Below, one piece after another: positions 18,473 through 29,575 of a stretch of 64,000 nt of DNA (position 1 is its first letter; each line of letters starts with the position of its first letter). The translations under genes and the position numbers were made by a program. Below the pieces are notes generated by a model. It searched no databases. It was given only the letters and a program-made list of their open reading frames with translations, and was not told where the DNA came from. This DNA comes from JAPPFW01 sp965200835 (lineage in GTDB: Bacteria; Actinomycetota; Acidimicrobiia; Spongiisociales; Spongiisociaceae), in NCBI GenBank assembly GCA_965200835.1, contig OZ241390.1:744001-808000 (forward strand), given 5' to 3'.

Positions 18473-20364
18473 CTATCTGCTGTAGCCGCTGCCTTCCGAA
18501 GCTCCTGCCGGAACGGCCGCTATCAGCCGATCCAGAACGTAAGCGAAGTCCCGGTAGGAGTCGAGATCACCCAGCGGCCCGGCCAGCGGTTCCAGCAGGT
18601 ACGACAGTTCCCTCAGCGCCCATCCGACCTGCCCACCGGCAGCCCCGGCATAGGGAAGGCTGCTGTAGCGGTCGGCGGAAAGCGCCACCACCGCCCCGAA
18701 TTGCAGCGTCGGATCGGCCGACACGAACTCCCGGTCCACCCGTGACCGCAGGGTGGTTCCCTGCCGGTTGGACAACCCACTCACCGGCGTCACCCATCGG
18801 AGGTCCACATCGGCCAGCTCGAGGGCCTCGGTCCGGCTCCTCACGGCCAGATCGGTCAGCACTAGCTCGTAGAACACGGTGGTGGCTGCTCCCACCGGGA
18901 TCTCGGCGAACTCCTGGCGGTTCTCCACGAAGGACTCGTCGGAGGTGATGCGGTTCTCATAGCCGATCATCCGCCACGACTCAACCAGCCCGTTCCAGGT
19001 CACCTGGGCCCGGGTCTGGTCGGCGAACGGAACCGACAATGCCAGCCAATTCTCCCGGCTGAACGTGGTACGAGCCTGGTTGGTATCGCTCAGGTACCGG
19101 TACCAGCCGTTCCCGTGCTGAGCGAGCTGTTCCAGCAGATGGTCGTTGTAGTTGCTGATCCCCACTCCGATAGTGATCAGCCGCAGCGGGTTGCCGCCGT
19201 CCGCCTGGTAGGTCGATTCGAGGATGGCGAAGGGATCGGTGGCGTCCACGTTCGCCACTCCATCCGACATCAGGATGATGTAGTTGTGGGCATCGGGACG
19301 TGCCTGCCGGGCGTTGGCGGCCAGCCAGACACCCTCGTCCAGACCTGCCTGCACGTTGGTGCTCTCATGCGGGGCCAGGGCCGCGATCGAGTGCATCAAC
19401 TCTCGATCGTCCGGGGGGCGATGATCGACCGTGTATCGATGGATGACATCGGATGTGAAGTGCACCACGGCCAGGCGATCCCGATGGGACAGACCCTGGT
19501 GGATGCTCTCGGCAGCAGTACGTGCTATGGCAACCCGATTGCCTTCGGACATCGAACCAGAGGCATCCAACACGAGCGTTAAGTTCAAGGGCCGATCGTC
19601 CCGGAACTCCGGCGTTTGGAAACCGATCCGGGCGAGATGCTTGTGGGAATCGAGAGGATGGCGGACCAGGTCGGTGACGATCGCGAAGCTGTCGAGCTGG
19701 GACGGTACTCGTAGCGGTAGTCGAAGGCGTTGATCCACTCCTCCGCCCGCACCGAATCGGGATCCACCTCGTATCCCTCCCGGACCCAGTTGAGAGCCAG
19801 CTGGAAGGAAGTCCGGTCGGTGTCGAGGCTGAAGGTAGACACCCAGTCCTACGACGTCGGCACGAAACCTGACTGCTGGTAGTCCTCGAAGGTGGTGGCC
19901 CAAGGTCGGCCAGGCACTACGGGGGACACGGCTGCGTCCGCCGCGCCCGCTTCCATAGCCCATGCTTGCGCCCAACTCTCCGAGTCCAGCGTTTCCGTGC
20001 TGCTCTGCGCTTCTGCTACAGCTTCCATAGCTTCCTCCTCGGAGTAACGCTCGGTAGTGGTGGAGGTAGCAACAGTCGTAATGCTGGCCGAGGTCGTCGT
20101 GGCCGGCGCCGCTGGCACGATGGTCGTGGGCCGGGCAGGCTGCCTATCCTCTCCCGCCTTTGTTGTGAGCACATCAGTGCCGGATGTCGAGGACGGTGCC
20201 GTCGTGATGTCGAGCGGCCGCCACTCCTCCCCGCAGGCCGCCACACCGGACACCAGGAGCAGCCCCAGCACTAGCCGAATAAGCACTTGCTTTCCCGCCG
20301 GTTGGGAACGGGTGCCCTCTCGTTCCATCCGCGTCGGCATACCCTCTAAACCTGTCGAACCCAT
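18473..20364 (-). pseudogene. broken VWA-domain lipoprotein (YfbK-like)
   Basis: Three collinear pieces reconstruct a von Willebrand factor A lipoprotein. The first piece (from ATG 20364) has a signal with lipobox VAACG and a Thr/Ser-rich linker, ending TTFEDYQQSGFVPTS at a TAG (19849-19851). Read through the stop, the same frame continues DWVSTFSLDTDRTSF and EEWINAFDYRYEYR. Near 19710 the frame shifts by one base into VPSQLDSFAIVTDL and the VWA MIDAS motif LDASGSM, running to 18473. One nonsense plus one frameshift disable it, although the VWA half could be made separately. The role of this family is unclear, probably cell-surface complex assembly. Confidence 0.75.
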
Positions 20365-20526
20365 GGCCCACACCTTTCCTGAAACGATTCCTGGAGCAGC
20401 CCAGAGACCGTCAATGGTTCAATTGACGTGCCATGGGGCAGGTTTGGTTCCCGACCAATCGGGGCTATCACCAGACGACCGGTCGGATGAACGCCTAGCT
20501 GTGTGCGATCCGGCGGTTTGCTGGGA

Positions 20527-21087
20527 TCAGTTCATCCGAGGATCGGGCGGATAGGTAGCAAACCAGGCGTAACGGCCCCCGGCCCGCTGCAGGACCTCTT
20601 CCCACAATCGTTCAGGCTGGTGGGTGAACACGTCATCCGCCAGAGCGTCCACGACGAACCACCCGTTGGACTCCAGCTCCGACTCGAGCTGCCCCGGACC
20701 CCATCCGCTATATCCGGTGAACACCCGGGCCTCGAGACCAGGGGAGCCCTCCCCCGGCTCCGTCCCGAGATCCACCGCCCGCACCCCCAAGACTTCCGGC
20801 CAACCCTCCAGAGGAGCCGAACCGACCCCTCGAGCCAGCCCAATCCCCCCGCCTCCTCCAACTGGCCCACCGACGAACACCACCCGAGGATCGACCGCCA
20901 CCGACCACCACCCGGGAAGATGGTCCAGCAGATCCGCCTCGGTAGGCCGGTTCAGCACCAGACCCACCGCCCCCTCAGGAGAGTGCTCCATCATCAGCAC
21001 CACCGTCCGAGAAAAGTTACGATCCACCATCCCCGGCACAGCCACCAGCAGCCGCCCGGCCAGCGAAGTGAACTCCTCCTCACCCAT
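20527..21087 (-). CDS. YqgE/AlgH family protein (DUF179)
   Basis: A 186-residue protein of the conserved YqgE/AlgH family. Typical motifs are LAGRLLVAVPGMVDRNF at the start, GAVGLVLNRPTE, FVGGPVGGG and GYSGWGPGQLESEL. It is cytosolic and of uncertain biochemical role; AlgH was linked to alginate control in Pseudomonas. Length and motifs are complete. It starts at ATG 21087, divergent from the CRISPR operon across a 256-base spacer. Confidence 0.88.
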   Translation of the reverse strand: MGEEEFTSLAGRLLVAVPGMVDRNFSRTVVLMMEHSPEGAVGLVLNRPTEADLLDHLPGWWSVAVDPRVVFVGGPVGGGGGIGLARGVGSAPLEGWPEVLGVRAVDLGTEPGEGSPGLEARVFTGYSGWGPGQLESELESNGWFVVDALADDVFTHQPERLWEEVLQRAGGRYAWFATYPPDPRMN

Positions 21088-21228
21088 GGAGTAGCTCGGA
21101 CCAAGTGTCGGCCATCACTCGTGTCTGATTCTTCGTCATCCACCCCGAATCTTTGCACATCTCCGCAAGGCAGTCAGACCATCCTTTCATCCACTGATCC
21201 TCGATCCCGTACCTAGTAACCACTAAAC

Positions 21229-21256
21229 TTTTCGCGACCTAAGGAAGTTTTTCGCG
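21229..21256 (+). promoter_or_regulatory. paired TTTTCGCG elements upstream of the cas genes
   Basis: The 8-mer TTTTCGCG occurs at 21229-21236 and again at 21249-21256, exactly 20 bases (two helical turns) apart, about 90 bases before csb1. The second copy extends to a 16-base identity with 575-590. This may be a binding site for a regulator of the cas operon, but no clean -35/-10 pair was seen nearby. Confidence 0.25.
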
Positions 21257-21343
21257 TTCTGGTCCAAGGGCGACCGGAATTGTCACAGGCGGTTCGTATC
21301 TTCTGAGGAGCAGTGGTTGGCACGCTCTGCGAAGGGAGGAAGC

Positions 21344-22588
21344 ATGTCGGAACTCACATTCGAGAGGCTACGGAGCGCCGTAGCCGGAGATGCCGTGGCC
21401 TTGCGTTCGCGCACCACACTACAGCCGGCCGGTGGGCCAGGTGACAAGGTGTTTCCTCCGACCTTTGCAGTCGCAGCGCGAGCGGAACATCGTTATGCGG
21501 TCGAAGAGCGCGTGGTCGGTTAAAAGGTCACCACAACAGTTCTTCTGGACTCAGTTGCTTCTCAGGCAAACCGATCTGAACTCGTTTTGCTGGAGGGATG
21601 GGAATTGGGTGAGCTCAACTTCCCAGTCCCGTATGTCGACTTCACAGTCGACGAGGACATAGCCGACCTTGGCAAGCTCACCGTCCTAGAAGCGCCACAT
21701 CGGCTCGCCGACGCCATTTTTCGTGACAGCCTGCTCGACGACACCCTCTTTCGCCTGTCTGATCTAGGACAGGCAGTCACTGACGCTCATCCGCGCAACG
21801 CCACCGCCATCTTCCAGTATTCGCCCACTGGGCTCTTGTATGGGATGTGGGATTCCACCGGACCCAAGGGTGGGCTCGGCTCGAAGTTTCAAAGGGCAAA
21901 CGTGTCCGAGATCGTGGGTCATGACGCCCAGATCGGGAAGAAGGTGGAGAGCCGCCTCGATCCACTCCAGATCGAGAGGCTTGCACCAACCGAAAAGGCG
22001 TTCAATCACGAAGACTTGGCTCAAGTCTGGACTCTAGATCCGAAGAAGGCTGAGAAGAAGAAAGGGAAGCCAGTCTTCGCGACTCGCGGTTCCGATTCGG
22101 GTGAAGCCGGTCAACCCTCAAAGATCAATCATGGCAACATCGCACCATCGATCGATACTCTAGCTGGCGGGGTGACCATATCGTCAGCCGTCCAAACCAT
22201 AGTGCTGTCGTTGGCTCCCCTGCGTCGCCTCCGCTTTGCTGGCCATAACCGATCCGCCGAGATTGCAGCCCGCACCGCAGTGGCAGCACTTGGTGTGGCA
22301 TCGATTGCATACCAACACGAGATGGACTACGACCTCCGTTCCCGTTGCCTGCTGATCCCCGAGCACTCACCTCAGATCGAGTTGTTGGGGAGAGATGGCT
22401 CTCCGGCGGAGATCGTTGAGATCGACCGATCGGTAGCCAGGGATCTCCTGAACCAGGCAGCAAGCCATGCCGTTCACCACGGCATTGGCTGGGAGACAGA
22501 GCAGACACGCCTAGTGCCAGCACCAAAGCTTGTCGAACTCATCAAGCGGAGCCGCCAGCTGTCCGCTACCAAGCAGCCCACGGGGTAA
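21344..22588 (+). pseudogene. csb1: type I-U Cas7 (Csb1) with premature stop
   Basis: This is the backbone Cas7 subunit of a type I-U (I-G) Cascade. ATG 21344, with GGGAGG before it, opens MSELTFERLRSAVAGDAVAL, and the conserved LQPAGGPGDKVFPPTF follows. At 21521-21523 a TAA interrupts the frame after EERVVG. Reading through in the same frame gives KVTTTVLLDSVASQANRSEL and LLEGWELGELNFPVPYVDF, exactly the family continuation, down to the TAA at 22586. A GAA-to-TAA change would explain it. An internal start would lose about a quarter of the protein, so it is probably inactive. Confidence 0.85.
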
Positions 22589-22590
22589 CC

Positions 22591-24278
22591 ATGCTCGCCA
22601 TCGAGGTCAATTTCCTCACTGGCCGTTACGTCGCCACCTCCAACACGATCGCAACCTACCCGAGTGGCCACCGCATCCTGCCCGTCTGTTTTCTGCGCTG
22701 GTTGCAACGTGGGCTGACGCCGACCATCCAGATCCCTACGAGCGAGCTGCTCTCGAATGGCTCGAAGCACAGGATCCGCCTTCGATCCGGGCATCGGATG
22801 TGACACGACGCACGGTCGCGACCCACTTTGTTCCGGTCAACGACGCCAGCGTTATCACACCGAGCTCATAGACGACTCGATCGAAAAAGGTCAGCAACTT
22901 GATCGACCAGATCGAGTTTGCTCGTTCCCAAGCAAACCCCAAACGACTCCGTACCCTTCAAACCCAGCTACGAAAGCAGCGAGATGTTAGGAACATCGTT
23001 ACGGCTGCTGGCAAGACTCCTAATCGTAAGGCTGTAGACATTATGCCGCCCGGATGGCTATCCATACCTGGTCATGTACGTACAGGTCAGCCGCGTACCT
23101 ATCCATCTGTCACATTAGCTGATCCTAGAGTCATCTTTTCTTGGCACGAAACTCCTGATCCAGTCATATACGATTGCCTGGACAACCTTTTGAGTCGACT
23201 CACACGCCTCGGACACTCTTCATCGCTTGTTTCGTGCCGTCTGTCCGACTCGACCACGTTACCTCCGGACTACGTCCCATCTGAACGGGGGGAGGTAGTT
23301 CGTTCAATCCGGAAGGGTCAGCTGGAAAGTCTGGAATTCGAACATGCTCAACATCAGGGTTCCAAGCCTCGTACCTTGCCCTTTACAGCGATCCGCTATC
23401 GGTCTCGCCATACCGCCAACGGCTATACAAGTGGCTCGGTTAGGCCTGATACAGCAGGCCAATGGCAAATGTTCGAGTTTCTACCTGCTTCTCGTCGACT
23501 CCCATCCACAAGAACAGCTGAGATCGCCAAGGTGTTGCGAGCCACACTCTTCAGTTACGCCGAGGATCCGCTTCCCGAGGGCTTGACCGGGCATCGCCAT
23601 GACGGCACCCCGTCATCGTCGCCCCATGTAGGATTTCTACCCCTTCCCCACATCGGGCATGAGCACGCCGACGGACGACTTATGGGTGTTGCCATCGCAA
23701 TACCCGATTCGATCGACGGGAGATCACATCGATCCGTCCTCCGGGCCATCGGAACCTGGGAGGCAACTCATCGTGTTGACCGATCGCGGGAGGTCCGACC
23801 GTGGCTCTACCTAAAGCTGGGGAGAGGAGGCCGCATAGCGATGATCCGCCAGGTCGCAGCCAGTGATCTCGTAGCTCTTCGCCCGAAAGTCTGGCGCGGG
23901 CCATCAGCTCATTGGGTGTCGGCCACACCGGTGGCGTTGCCGACACATCCGGGTGTGCTCGGCAAAGGAACTGCCACGGCCCGAGCTAAGGCCTGGCGGA
24001 GAGCAGAGAAGGGGATTACGGCCGCCTGCCAACATGTTGGACTGCCCGAGCCCAAGAGAGTGTCCGTTTCTTTTGAGCCATTCATTCACGGGGTCCGGCC
24101 TGCTCAACACTTCCCCGCTTTCCGGCAGGGAGACCGCCGAGGTCGAGGTGTAGCTCGCCGTTTGGTACATGCTTCGGTGACCTTTGCTGAACCGATCGCA
24201 GGGCCTTTGGTGCTCGGTGCCGGCAGGTACCTAGGACTTGGGCTGATGCGACCGGTCGATCGGCATTACGATGACTGA
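22591..24278 (+). pseudogene. csb2: type I-U Cas5-Cas6 fusion (Csb2) with frameshift and stop
   Basis: Csb2 combines the Cas5 role with crRNA processing in type I-U systems. ATG 22591, two bases after csb1, opens MLAIEVNFLTGRYVATSN. Near 22645 the conserved sequence jumps frame to HDRNLPEWPPHPARLFSALV and continues to THFVPVNDASVITPSS, where TAG (22869-22871) stops it. Read-through gives TTRSKKVSNLIDQIEFA and the full C-terminus, including the late glycine-rich GAGRYLGLGLMRPV loop typical of RAMP proteins. One frameshift and one nonsense codon mean no full-length product. The end overlaps cas3 by eight bases. Confidence 0.85.
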
Positions 24279-26595
24279 CCTAACGATCCCGCAGTTCGCT
24301 GAGTACTTCCGAGATGTACACGGTTACGAACCCTTCCCGTGGCAAGAACGCCTCACTGCCGAAGTATTGAAAACAGGGAAGTGGCCCGAAGTCATCGACC
24401 TGCCTACTGGAACCGGCAAGACGGCGGTTCTCGATACTGCCATCTTCACCCTTGCTCTCCGACCTGAAATCTTCCCTCGGCGGATCGTGTTCGTTATCGA
24501 CCGTCGTATCATCGTCGATCAGGTCTATATACGTGCCCGCCAGATCCAGAAGCGGATAGCTAATGCCGACACCGACACCCTCCGCCAGATCCGTAGTCGG
24601 CTGGGTGTGGAAGGCGAGGACAGGCCTCTCGGGGTGGTCGCCCTCCGGGGAGGCATCCCGATCGACAGTGAGTGGACCCACCGTCCCGATCGTCCCTGGA
24701 TCGTGGTCTCTACGGTCGATCAATTCGGTTCGCGGCTCCTATTCCGTGGCTACGGGGTCAGCAGGAAGATGCGACCGATCGACCGAGTGAGGACTCTGAA
24801 AGCTTTCGCCAAAGCGGTTGACCCAGACCGTACCCAAAGTGGCGAGGATCTCACCGTGGTAGTCGCCACTCAGGCGATAGAGGTGGGTGCTGACTTCAGC
24901 TTCGATGCCCTCATCGCGGAGTGTGCCCCGGTAGACAGCCTCCGCCAGCGCTTTGGACGACTCGACCGCCGGGGCACATTCTCAATGCGATCCGGCGCGC
25001 CTGCCAAGGCATGGATCCTCGGGGTACCGTCCACGCTGAATGCTAGAAAACCGGACCCCATCTACGGGCAGGCACTCAGGGTGACCTGGGAAGAGATCAA
25101 TCGGTTGGCTGGCAAGAACAAAGATGGCCTGCTTGACATCGGGCCACTCTCCCTCCGAAACTTTCCGGAGGCAGCCACCGCCCCCAAGCCTGATGCCCCA
25201 CTTCTACTTAGGACCTACCAGGAGGCGTGGGTGCAGACGAACCCCGAGCCGCTAGTACAACCTGCAGTGAGTTGGTTCCTCCACGGCATGGAAAACGACC
25301 GTGAACCCGACATCGCTCTGGTCTGGCGCTGGGATAACTCCCCGGAAGCCCTTCAATTGGTGCCCCCTCGACCCTCTGAGTACATGCAGGTACCGATTGG
25401 CGCGGCTCGTGCTTGGCTCGGAGCAGGAACCGAAGCTGACGTGAATGATGTGGCCGATGTCGATACACCAGCAGGGTTAGTGGTTGGGGTGGACCCAGGA
25501 GGATCAGAGGACCAACGTCTGACACGCTGGGTGGGTGTGGGCAAGGACCCACAGCAAATCGCACTCGGCGACTTGAAGCCCGGCGACGTGATCATCGTTG
25601 ACCCAACCCTTGGCGGGATCCGGGGAGGCACCTGGGATCCAACCTCGACCGAGCAGATCACGGACCTGGGAGATCAGGCTCAGCTCAGTTACCGGAGGAG
25701 GCTTACGCTTCGTCTTAATTGGAGAACTTTAGCCGGCCCCAAGACTGCACCGCCTGTCCCTGTCAAAGCACCTTATGAGGACGCCACTCGCCGTACACAA
25801 ATCGAAGAGTGGTTGACGGGGGAGCGTGGGCGCCTGCCGACTTGGGCTTTGGAAGTCGTTGATCAAATGGCCGGAAGGTATCAGATTTGCCCGTCGAACA
25901 CAGATACCACCGACGACTCCACCTATTACATACTCACCCAGACGTCAGTCGATCCCGAAGCCTTCGACGGCTCGGATCATTCGATGTCCTATACGGGCAC
26001 AGGCGTGACACTCCGCAAGCATCTCGACGGCGTTGGAGACAGAGCCGTCGACTTCGCAATGAGACTCGGCTTTGCGAAGGGCATACAGGAAGACCTACGA
26101 CTTGCGGGACGGCTTCACGACGTCGGCAAAGTCGACTCGCGTTTCCAGAAAAGTCTGGCCGGTGGGGACGAGGTAGACTTTGCCATGTTGGATGAACCCC
26201 TAGCCAAGTCTCTGCCAGACCGTAGACGCCGCTGGAGCTATCCGAACGGCATGCGGCACGAGTTCGCAAGCGTCGCCATGATCCTATCCAATCCCGCTGT
26301 CCTACAGTCCGCACACGACCCGGACCTGGTACTACATCTAGTCGGCACCCATCATGGACACGGCCGCCCCCTTCCTTCAATCATAGAAGACCCAACGCCT
26401 GGCACCCTTCAATTCGAACAAGACGGACTTCTCATGGAGTCAGGATCCGACCTCGTCACATCTTCCATTGCCCTTGAGATGGCCGAGCGATTCTGGCGCC
26501 TGATCGACCGATACGGATACCATGGCCTGGCATGGCTTGAGACCGTCCTCCGCCTAGCGGATCACCGACAGAGCGCCGCGGAGTGTGAACGATGA
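24271..26595 (+). pseudogene. cas3: type I-U Cas3 with helicase core deleted
   Basis: A Cas3 nuclease-helicase with the type I-U order: helicase first, HD nuclease last. Walker A is intact (DLPTGTGKTAVLDTA, about 47-61), as are WIVVSTVDQFGSRLLFRGYG and the later VVVATQAIEVGADFSFDAL and QRFGRLDRRG motifs. Between GVSRKMRPI and DRVRTLKAF, however, the family's DExH (Walker B) segment, SAT motif and motif IV, roughly 150-200 residues, are missing in frame. The HD domain (LAGRLHDVGKVD, RHEFASVAM, GTHHGHGRP) remains. The frame is open for 774 codons, but ATP hydrolysis should be lost. Confidence 0.8.
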
Positions 26596-27506
26596 GTGCT
26601 ACCCATCTAACCGGCCTATCAGGTAACAACCCACTAGCGTTTATGGCCGCCCTTGGGATTCAGGTACTGTTCAACGAGCACAACGACCAACCACGGCTCT
26701 GGTGCAGCGACGGTGTGACACCACACGCAGTAATCAATCCGGAGTTCAGGTTCGAAGAAATCATGAATCGGGCAAGGGATGTGTTTCCTCAGTGGCTAAA
26801 GAGCCCTGCTATGAATCCTGGCACTGGAACGAAGGCGGACAACACTGCGAAGTTCAACCCCTCTGACCGACGAGAGTATCTGAAGAGGACTAGGCCTGAT
26901 GCGCCTGGTAACCGGCTCGCTTCCGCTCTGGTGGCAGAAGGCAGTTTGGACCGGTCGGGAAAGTCGGCCAAGCCTTCAGACCTCTACTTTGCAGCAGGCC
27001 AGCTCAAGTTCCTAAAGAATGCTCGGGACATCGTATCGAGTGTCGAATCCAGTCAGATCCATGAGGCACTAGCGGGACCGTGGTCCTACGCGAGCAAGCT
27101 CTCATCCTTAGGGTGGGACACGACTGACGACCGAATCTACGCTCTTGGTGCCACCAATCCGTCCACTGATAAGAAGTTGACCAATCCCGGAGTTGAAGCA
27201 CTCGCCATCCTTGGACTTAGCCGTCACCCTGTCTTCGCGGGAGTAGATCGGACCCTGACTTTGGGCTGCTCAGGAGCATGGAGACGCGGTGGAACCTATA
27301 CATGGCCGATCTGGACTCGGCCTGCAGGACCGAAGGCAGTCAAGTCCATTCTCGCCCATGCTACCGCCGACGGAGATGAGGTATCCAAACGAAGTCGCTG
27401 GTACAAGGCCTGGGGTATTTCCCTTGTAATGTGTTCAACAATCCGCCGATCCGATCAGGGAGGCTATGGAACATTCGGCCCGCCCCGGGTCATCTGGTCA
27501 AGATGA
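26592..27506 (+). CDS. type I-U Cascade subunit (Csb3/Cas8-like)
   Basis: A 304-residue protein in the position of the type I-U large-subunit or Csb3-type component. The N-terminal LTGLSGNNPLAFMAALGIQ is the glycine-rich family start, and the C-terminus is basic. ATG 26592 overlaps the cas3 stop as ATGA, a sign of translational coupling, and the end overlaps the Cas4 start. The frame is uninterrupted and it is one of two cas genes here without an evident lesion. Whether it should be called Csb3, a short Csx17/Cas8u or a Cas3-extension protein cannot be settled by eye. Confidence 0.65.
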   Translation: MSATHLTGLSGNNPLAFMAALGIQVLFNEHNDQPRLWCSDGVTPHAVINPEFRFEEIMNRARDVFPQWLKSPAMNPGTGTKADNTAKFNPSDRREYLKRTRPDAPGNRLASALVAEGSLDRSGKSAKPSDLYFAAGQLKFLKNARDIVSSVESSQIHEALAGPWSYASKLSSLGWDTTDDRIYALGATNPSTDKKLTNPGVEALAILGLSRHPVFAGVDRTLTLGCSGAWRRGGTYTWPIWTRPAGPKAVKSILAHATADGDEVSKRSRWYKAWGISLVMCSTIRRSDQGGYGTFGPPRVIWSR

Positions 27507-29147
27507 CACCATACCAAAGGTTGTTCCAGCTCGTATGGTCAACGAGTTCGAGTATTGCCCACGGCTCTTCTACCTGGAGTGGGTTCAAGGACGGTTTGAG
27601 GACAATTCTGACACAGTAGAAGGTCGTTACGTTCATCGTAAGGTCGACCTGGTGGTGGACGGATGGGTGATCCAGCCGGTCAAGATCCGGTTCGGATAGC
27701 TAGATCTGTCACACTTGGATCGGAGAGGCTAGGGCTGATTGCTAAAGCGGACCTCATCGAAGGGTCCGAAGATGGTGTTGTCATTCCAGTGGAGGTCAAG
27801 CGAGGCAGGCCACCTCGCCATGGTCCCGCATGGTCTCCCGAGTTGATACAACTCTGTTCAATCGGCCTCTTACTTCAAGACACCGGATATGACTGTACTG
27901 AGGGTCAGATCTACTTTGCGAAGACCCGGCAACGAGTAACTATCCCATTCGATGAGGCCCTCGTTTCGCAAACTTTTGCATTACTAACCAGCTTACGAGA
28001 AGTCGCGAGGTCCAGTACAGCTCCGCCGCCCCTAATTGACAGTCCGAAGTGTCCAAGGTGTTCTCTCGTCGGAATATGTCTTCCTGATGAGACGAACCTT
28101 CACACTCAGAGATCTAAGAGCAAGCCTCGCCGCTTGATCCCACGGCATTCAGCAGCGAGGCCCCTCTACGTCACGGAGCAGGGTGCCCAAGTAGGCATCC
28201 GAGGTGGACGCGTGAGAGTTACTCATCGTAATAAGGAACTCGTACAGGCCCGAGCCATAGATGTGTCGCAGATCTCAGTTTGGGGTAACGTCCAGCTGAC
28301 CTCGCAACTCATGCGTGCAATGTTCAGTCGTGAGACTCCTGTCTGTTGGTTCACTTACGGCGGCTGGTTCCAAGGCATCGCCCATGGATTACCATCCAAA
28401 CACGTAGAGCTACGGAGAAGGCAGGCCGGCGCTTCGGCAGCGCAGGCAGGTTTACCAGTTGCTCGCCGAATGATCGAAGGCAAGATACGAAACTGTAGAA
28501 CCTTCCTAAGGCGCAACTCCCGGGGTGACACCGGCCCCGTACTTTCTCAGCTAAAGGCCCTAGCGGACCAAACACATGAAACGGATTCCATTGAGTCCTT
28601 ACTCGGGATCGAAGGGACCGCCGCTCGCCTCTACTTCTCTCAATTTGCAGGCATGCTCAGAAACGACGATCTTGGCACGTTCGATATCAACGGGCGAAAT
28701 CGCCGGCCACCACGGGATCCGGTCAATTGCCTACTATCCTACAGTTATTCTATGTTAGTCAAAGACTTTACATCGACAGTTGTAGCGGTGGGACTCGACC
28801 CGTACCTGGGGATCTATCACCGTCCACGTTTCGGCCGCCCTGCCCTTGCCCTCGATCTCGCCGAGGAGTTCCGGCCTCTCATCGCTGATTCGGTCGTAGT
28901 TGGTGTGATCAACAATGGCGAGATCCGTCGATCCGGATTCTTAGTGCGGGCGCAGGGTGTAGCATCGACCAAGGAGGCACGGCGATCCTTCCTGTCTGCC
29001 TGGGAACGGCGCCTCGACCAACAAGTGACTCACCCCACTTATCGACATCGCATCACCTACCGGCGAGTTCTTGAGGTCCAAACCCGCATGCTCGGAGCAT
29101 ATCTCCTCGGTGAGATCGCGGAATATACTCCTTTCATGACCAGGTGA
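27466..29147 (+). pseudogene. frameshifted Cas4-Cas1 fusion
   Basis: The spacer-acquisition fusion of type I-U systems. The Cas4 N-terminus (from ATG 27466) reads PARMVNEFEYCPRLFYLEW and DTVEGRYVHRKVD, carrying the first cluster cysteine, but stops at 27699. The continuation, RSVTLGSERLGLIAKADLIE and VIPVEVKRGRPPRHG with the CPRCSLVGICLPDE cysteines, is in another frame, so a frameshift lies near 27650-27690. The Cas1 domain (about 28165-29147) looks whole: GIEGTAARLYF, GIYHRPRFGRPALALDLAEE and the C-terminal helices keep the catalytic Glu, His and acidic residues. Cas1 might be made from an internal ATG at 27663, without a functional Cas4. Confidence 0.82.
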
Positions 29148-29151
29148 CCAG

Positions 29152-29451
29152 GTGGCCAAGCGGAACCGATACCTCGTTGCATATGAAATCCGCGACGATA
29201 GGCGGCTCCGTCTAGTTCACAAAACTGTGAAAGGCTACGGCTGGCCAATGCAATATAGCGTTTTCATATGCGAGTTAGATACGATGGAGCTGTTCGCTCT
29301 GAGAACAGACCTCGGCAAGATCATTCACCACGCCGCTGACTCAATCGCCATAGTCGACCTGGGCGATCCAGCGGGTCGGGGGGTTAAGTGTTTCTCGTTC
29401 ATGGGCGTCGCGAACCGCCTGCCCTCGGCATCTGGCCCTGTGATCGTGTGA
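29152..29451 (+). CDS. cas2: Cas2 endoribonuclease-like adaptation protein
   Basis: A 99-residue Cas2, partner of Cas1 in the integrase complex. It starts with GTG at 29152, four bases after the Cas1 stop, and has the ferredoxin-like beginning NRYLVAYEIRDDRRLRLVHK followed by QYSVFICELD, as in Cas2 dimers. The length is normal and no lesion is seen. It closes the cas operon and is followed by the leader and array. Confidence 0.85.
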   Translation: MAKRNRYLVAYEIRDDRRLRLVHKTVKGYGWPMQYSVFICELDTMELFALRTDLGKIIHHAADSIAIVDLGDPAGRGVKCFSFMGVANRLPSASGPVIV

Positions 29452-29575
29452 GCGAGAGGTAGAGTGAATGCAGCAAACCCGTGCAGCGCTCGAATCGTTG
29501 AGGCACAACAGGTTCTGGCCCCTTGACAACCTAATAGTGCATGGTAGCCGCCTCGACGGCTCGCACCGCTCGAAA

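Noticed and set aside
21521..22871. Stop-codon recoding as explanation for TAA in csb1 and TAG in csb2
   Set aside because: Other genes use TAA, TAG and TGA as normal stops, no SECIS-like or pyrrolysine context is seen, and the same locus also has frameshifts and a deletion.
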